Positions 28,501 to 34,500 of a stretch of 64,000 bases of DNA are shown here, in pieces (within the stretch, counting starts at the first letter, position 1; each line of letters begins with the position of its first letter). The DNA lies in assembly GCA_021014325.1 (NCBI GenBank), contig CM037459.1, positions 1,941,001 through 2,005,000 of the forward strand. The letters run 5' to 3'. Position numbers and translations under genes: made by a program. The stretch comes from Plazaster borealis. Lineage: Eukaryota > Echinodermata > Asteroidea > Forcipulatida > Labidiasteridae. The notes under the pieces were generated by a model. The model was not told the origin of the DNA. It searched no databases and worked only from the letters and a program-made list of their open reading frames with translations.

Positions 28501-31500
28501 CGTTGGCAACTTTTAATTTACTTGAAATGGTTACCAGCAGAAATGCCATGTGATGTGGGGCTTGGTTTTGACTAGATCTCTTCCAATTGCTGAATTTCCC
28601 AACTTGTCAAAATACTTCACTCAGAAATTTAGCACACACACATTGCACTGTGTTTATATTAGGATGTATGTTGGCATGGTTGAGGTCTGATACTTCACAG
28701 AGGCAACGGAGGCAATTGCCTCCAAGTTCATGGTCAGTGCTTTGGTGTCCCTTGCAATGTTCTTGGGCAAATTTACACTTCACTCATAGAGGTACCCTTT
28801 ACTAAGGGAAAACTGCCTTGTCCTTAAGGGTGAGGTATTGATTTCGCTGTGCATTGAGGAGTCAATACAACTGGGGTAACACCAGAGCATGCATTTAGTA
28901 GTAAGTAGTAAATCGTCACCTTGTGCATGTAGAATAAGCATGAATAACTGCATGAATCACCAACCTATCCGAGCCCAATTTCATAAAGCATGTAAGCTAA
29001 GGAAAAAATAGATTACCAGCCAAAATACCATACAGTTACCATTGCTGTGACTGGTACCCACTCATTTTCTGCTAAACAGCTTTATGGTCCCATTTTCATG
29101 GCTCTGCTTACCGCAGAAGTCTGCGCTTACAGCTCATATAATTATGTGCTTTATAGGCGCCATAAGCGCTTAATTCCGCCATGAAATTAGACCCAGTAGA
29201 ATCAGTATACTTGTAGAGAATAGCTGTGTTTATTTGAATACAATTTTTAATAGTGTCAAAGCTTGAAATCTTTGGCAACTCCTCTAGTTCAAAGTTGTTT
29301 TGTGTGCTCTGCTGAGTTTGTGTATATTTTAATCAAACTTTGTAATGTATACCATCAGGAAGCTCAACTGGAATGGTACTCAGCAACCAAATATCCTTGG
29401 AGAATTCTGTTGACGAAAGTGTCTTCGATGGAGTTGACACCAAGGAACCGAACACTGAAACCAGCGAAAGACGGCGTCATCGTAGTGCCGACCATTCGTT
29501 CACCTTTCCCATGCACGGCTCACTGCACAAGCGCAACAAAAGCGGGGATGCAAACTCTCCGTTCGGACTCAGCCTCTCTAGCAAGGGCAGCATCGACAGA
29601 GATTCCAGCGTCTCGATGGAGCTATTTGGAAGTGATGCCAAAATCCTGGAAGGCATCACGGATGACGATTCCGCAATTACCACCTCCCCTCTTGGGGGAA
29701 GAACTAGCAGCATTCACTGTCGCCCCTCACCAAACCTCATTGAGGTCGTAAAAGCACCACGGTCGTACTCCGTTGGGAGTCGGCCAGAATTTTTAAGTCA
29801 CAGGACTCCAAACGGAAGCATCTCAAACAAGAAAGATAAGCTTTCCGATCAAACTATGACATTGCATAATGAGAGAACACTACTGACAGCCCCTGCACAG
29901 GATTGCAAGAAGGATCTCTTGATATCGTTTGATGAGGAAAACCTGGTTGAAATAAACAGTGAAGCCATGACCGATAAAGATAGGACGAGTACGGAGAACC
30001 GAGGCACTCCAGATCTGCTTGGTTTAGGAGTAGAACCCCTCACCAATGGGGAATGTACTGTAGGCACAAAAGAGAAGGACCTGGTGGATTTAAGAACTGA
30101 TTGGAATGATACAATTGAGGAGGAGAACAGTGAGGAGGTTGCCGCCGAGGATGAAGCAACTGAGACAGAGAAAGAAGATGGACCTCTTGAAGAGGCGCCG
30201 TCATCTCCCATTTACTCAGGAGGCTCTGGAGACAATCTAGACTCCAATAGCTCTCGATCCGGATCCAGAGACAGTCTAGATTCTAATAAGGACAGGACCA
30301 CTCCCCGTAAGGGGAGCCTCTTCTCGGGTATCAGTGGATTTACCCCTCGGATCAATCGTCAGTCCCTCACCAAGACCTTCAGCAATGCCTCCAACCAAAT
30401 GGAGACGTTCAGCACAGCGTTCAGAGCCAAGACCATGGGGTTTGCCACCAAGATCGGGGAGTACACACGATCGTTTTCATCCCCCGCAGCCCCTAAGACC
30501 ATCCCGACAAGGGCGTCCACTATGGGGAGTCTGAACAACTTGGAAGGTGTGACGCAGAAGGAAGATACCGGTGAGATGGCTCATTCATGGAATGATTCGT
30601 TCATGGATAATATCTCACTGGGTAATATGGGAATTCATCTCCATGGCTCTTCATTAGAAGGTGAAGTTCTTCAAATATCTTTGGTAGTTTTGTTTCTGTG
30701 GTACCTTTTATGCAGATTTATTATAACTCAACAATTGGCGTCCTGTAAGTGTCTTATGCAAGGATGGTACTTCAATTTGTATTCTTTGCCGAGTATGAAC
30801 CATGTAACCTTTGTTTACAAGAAAGGAGCCTTGTACATTCTAGGGGGCCTTTCTGCAAGCAAGATACTGAACTGGTCAAGTGGGAAATTTTACATTTGGT
30901 GTCATAATTGCCGCATAATTTCAAGAGTTTATAAAAGTAACAGCTGCCCAATTTTCTTTTGTTCACCCTTAAATTGAATTTCAACTTTGGTCAAATATTG
31001 TGTTTAATATCTAAACATCATTATCTATTTGTATAAGTTCATAGTTTGTTAATTGATTAATAATAACAGGAAGTTGCCAGTCACTAAACCAACCAGGTCA
31101 AGACCAGGACGATTGCGCCACACGTCGCCACGCCATCGAGGTCCACATCACTAGCTGTTATCAATGCTTTAAATGCCAAGCCATGTTGTATGATGAGGCC
31201 GTTATGGCTGGATGGTCGGCTGACGAGTCCAATCTCAAGACAAGGTAATGTTCATCCATGAACTGTTAAAGGGATTGTGTACGTTTGGTAATAAAACTAA
31301 CCTGTGAAAATTTCATTTCAAAAGGTGGTAGTGTTTTTGAGATATTGCCGAAAAGCTGGAGCGGTTATGTCCACGCAGGAAGAATAATCTGCAATGAGAA
31401 TACACAATCTGAGAAACGTTACTGTCAGTAACATTTCTCAGATTCAAATTTTGGGTGGATAAAAAGTGATATCTTTTTCCATAACCGCAGTACTTCTAAG

Positions 31501-34500
31501 TGAAAGTTTCTCAAAATGCATTATACTATCCAAAGCTGCTGTACTTCTTACCGAGTAAGTTTTTATTGCCATTAATTTTCAGAGTCATTACAAAACGTTT
31601 ACAAACCCTTTAAGGTCCTGGCATGGGATTTTTCAGGACTTTTCCTGGTTTTAGGATTTTCTCAAAAACTCACTGAGCCTCCAAATTTTCTTGAAAGAAG
31701 TGAAGCAGTCACCAAATGGAGAAAGAAATATTCCACATTGTGTCCAAACATGTAGGTTTGTCTGTCTGGTGATGCATAGAGTCTGTATACCTCCTGAATG
31801 TTAACACCTGAGAGGTTCTGGTGTATAATTAGAATGAGGAGGGGGAACCCTGACCTGCATGCCATTTTTTCTGGAATGTTCACACTCATCAAAACTCATC
31901 CCTGTATGTCTGAATGTTTTAATAATAATTATAATAATAATAGTGGACATTTATAATGCGCTATGTCTGTCATAAATGACACTCCTGGCACCGTGGCGAA
32001 TTATATCAAATTAGGTGGAGCATTGTGAAGAATGATTTTATGAGACAGAAATACAATACCTTGTAAGGTAAATAAGGTGAGGTGGCGTATATTGCTGCCA
32101 GACCAGCCAGAAACGCCGGGGCAAACCCCTTCTCTTTTACGATAAGTGTACTGGGTTCTTTAACGTGCATCACACAACACACAGGTCCCCTGGCTTTACG
32201 TCCCATCAGAAGGACCATTGAGAAACAAGGCTTGATTTCTCAGATTTGAATCGGAAAACCGAATAAGGAAAAACATTAAAACCAGAAGTTACTGTTTGTG
32301 GAACGACTGGAGTGTTTTGGTGTGTGGCAGTTCCATGGTTCCTCTTGTTACATTGAACCCAGAAATCAGTAACCTGCTTGTCTGTATGATTGATGAGACT
32401 TGATGGCCAGTAAGGTTTGTGGTAAACACCATGGACATAAATCTCTCTTATGACTGGTAGTGCTGGTTCTGTAAGGAACTGGTGGTGGATATGTTGAAAG
32501 TATTATCAAGTCAAGAAATGAAAAATGTATTTCAATGTGAGGAATTGTGGAATTTTCCTCTGTTGTAAGTCTACTAAGTGATTTTTCTGTCCAGAAGAGG
32601 AAGTGAGCCATCTCTGTTTTGATAAAGTAATTGTGAAAAAAAATTCAATTTAGTTTTTGAGGCGGATGAACTGCCATGGTGGAGAATTTGTTCTACATGA
32701 GAATGAATGAGATTTACAATCAATGCTAACCAAGTTTGGTACCCTGCCCTCTGTTTCCGCAGTTGCTGTTTCTGCCATGCTCAGTTAGTGCCCTTTCTCA
32801 ACATTGCCATGCGTGACTTCCGTAACGAGGCCACCATGCCGGTCTGCACCATCACCCCAAGCCCATCCTCCGAGAGCATGCAGAGCATCAACTCCGCCCC
32901 GCTAATGAAGAGGAAGGATAGTAACCAGACTGAGGAGGACCTGAGTGCATCCAAGAAGAAATCAGAATCCATCCCAAGTGTGGATAATCTGTCACTAGAA
33001 GAGGAGCAAGAGGAAGGTATGCTAGCAAATTTCAGTCTTGAAGATGAGAACAATATGTGGAAGGGGGTGTCGAGTAGGGTTGGGGTTCGAATCCTAGATT
33101 GGCTCTTCTTGTCAGAGCAGTCGAGTAGGGTTGGGGTTCGAATCGTAGCCTTGCTCTTCCTGTCAGAGCAGTCGAGTAGGGTTGGGGTTCGAATCCTAGC
33201 CCAGCTCTTCCTGTCAGAGCAGTCGAGTAGGGTTGGGGTTCAAATCCTAGCCTGGCTCTTCCTGTCAGAGCAGTTGAGTAGGGTTGGGGTCCGAATCCTA
33301 GCCTGGCTCTTTCTGTCAGAGCAGTCGAGTAGGGTTGGGGTTTGAATCCTAGTCTGGCTCTTTCTGTCAGAGCAGTCGAGTAGGGTTGGGGTCCGAATCC
33401 TAGCCTGGCTCTTTCTGTCAGAGCAGTCGAGTAGGGTTGGGGTTTGAATCCTAGTCTGGCTCTTTCTGTCAGAGCAGTCGAGTAGGGTTGGGGTTCGAAT
33501 CCTAGCCCAGCTCTTCCTGTCAGAGCAGTCGAGTAGGGTTGGGGTTCAAATCCTAGCCTCGCTCTTCCTGTCAGAGCAGTCGAGTAGGGTTGGGGTCCGA
33601 ATCCTAGCCTGGCTCTTTCTGTCAGAGCAGTCGAGTAGGGTTGGGGTCCGAATCCTTGCCTGGCTCTTTCTGTCAGAGCAGTCGAGTAGGGTTGGGTTTC
33701 GAATCCTAGCCTCGCTCTTCCTGTCAGAGCAGTCGAGTAGGGTTGGGTTTCGAATCCTAGCCCAGCTCTTCCTGTCAGAGCAGTCGAGTAGGGTTGGGGT
33801 TCAAATCCTAGCCTCGCTCTTCCTGTCAGAGCAGTCGAGTAGGGTTGGGGTCCGAATCCTAGCCTGGCTCTTTCTGTCAGAGCAGACGAGTAGGGTTGGG
33901 GTTCGATCCTAGCCTGGCTCTTCCTGACAGAGCAGTCGAGTAGGGTTGGGGTTCGATCCTAGTCTGGCTCTTCCTGTCAGAGCAGTCGAGTAGGGTTGGG
34001 TTTCGAATCCTAGCCTGGCTCTTCCTGACAGAGCAATCGAGTAGGGTTGGGGTTCAAATCCTAGCCTGGCTCTTCCTGCCAGAGCAGTCGAATCGGGTTG
34101 GGGTCTGAATCCTAGCCTGGCTCTTCCTGACACTTTGTTGAACAAAACATGTTGGCCTCGTCTTTGAACTGACATGTGAAGCTCTAAGTTTAGAGTGCTT
34201 GTTTCACACACATTTATGTTGTACACATAGTCATTCTAGTGTACATGTATGATGTGCATTTATAATTTTCTTGTAGGAACATGGTTCGTCGATATCGATG
34301 GATAGCTAGAATTTACAAGGGCTGAGGGGTTTCAACAGCATCGCTGTTATTTTCTTGTTACTTGTATTGGAAGAAAGACAATTTTAAAAAAAGGAATAAC
34401 TGTGGTCTTTAGAGAAGGGTAAAATAAAGGTAATATAAATATTTATTTTAAAATTGTCTCCCTTTTGTAGATGAAAAAGATGGCAACCTTCCTTCCCGTG

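Noticed and set aside
29263..29751. 162-codon overlapping frame near the long DENND4 exon
   Set aside because: It is a shadow in a different frame of the well-supported exon 29359-30660.
30661..30977. Hydrophobic, membrane-like extension of the long DENND4 exon
   Set aside because: It follows a good donor, and splicing to 31070 yields strongly conserved sequence; the extension is intronic.
33909..34226. Minus-strand frame with repeated SGRARLGF motifs
   Set aside because: It is the reverse strand of the 51-bp minisatellite; repeat length divisible by three keeps it open.
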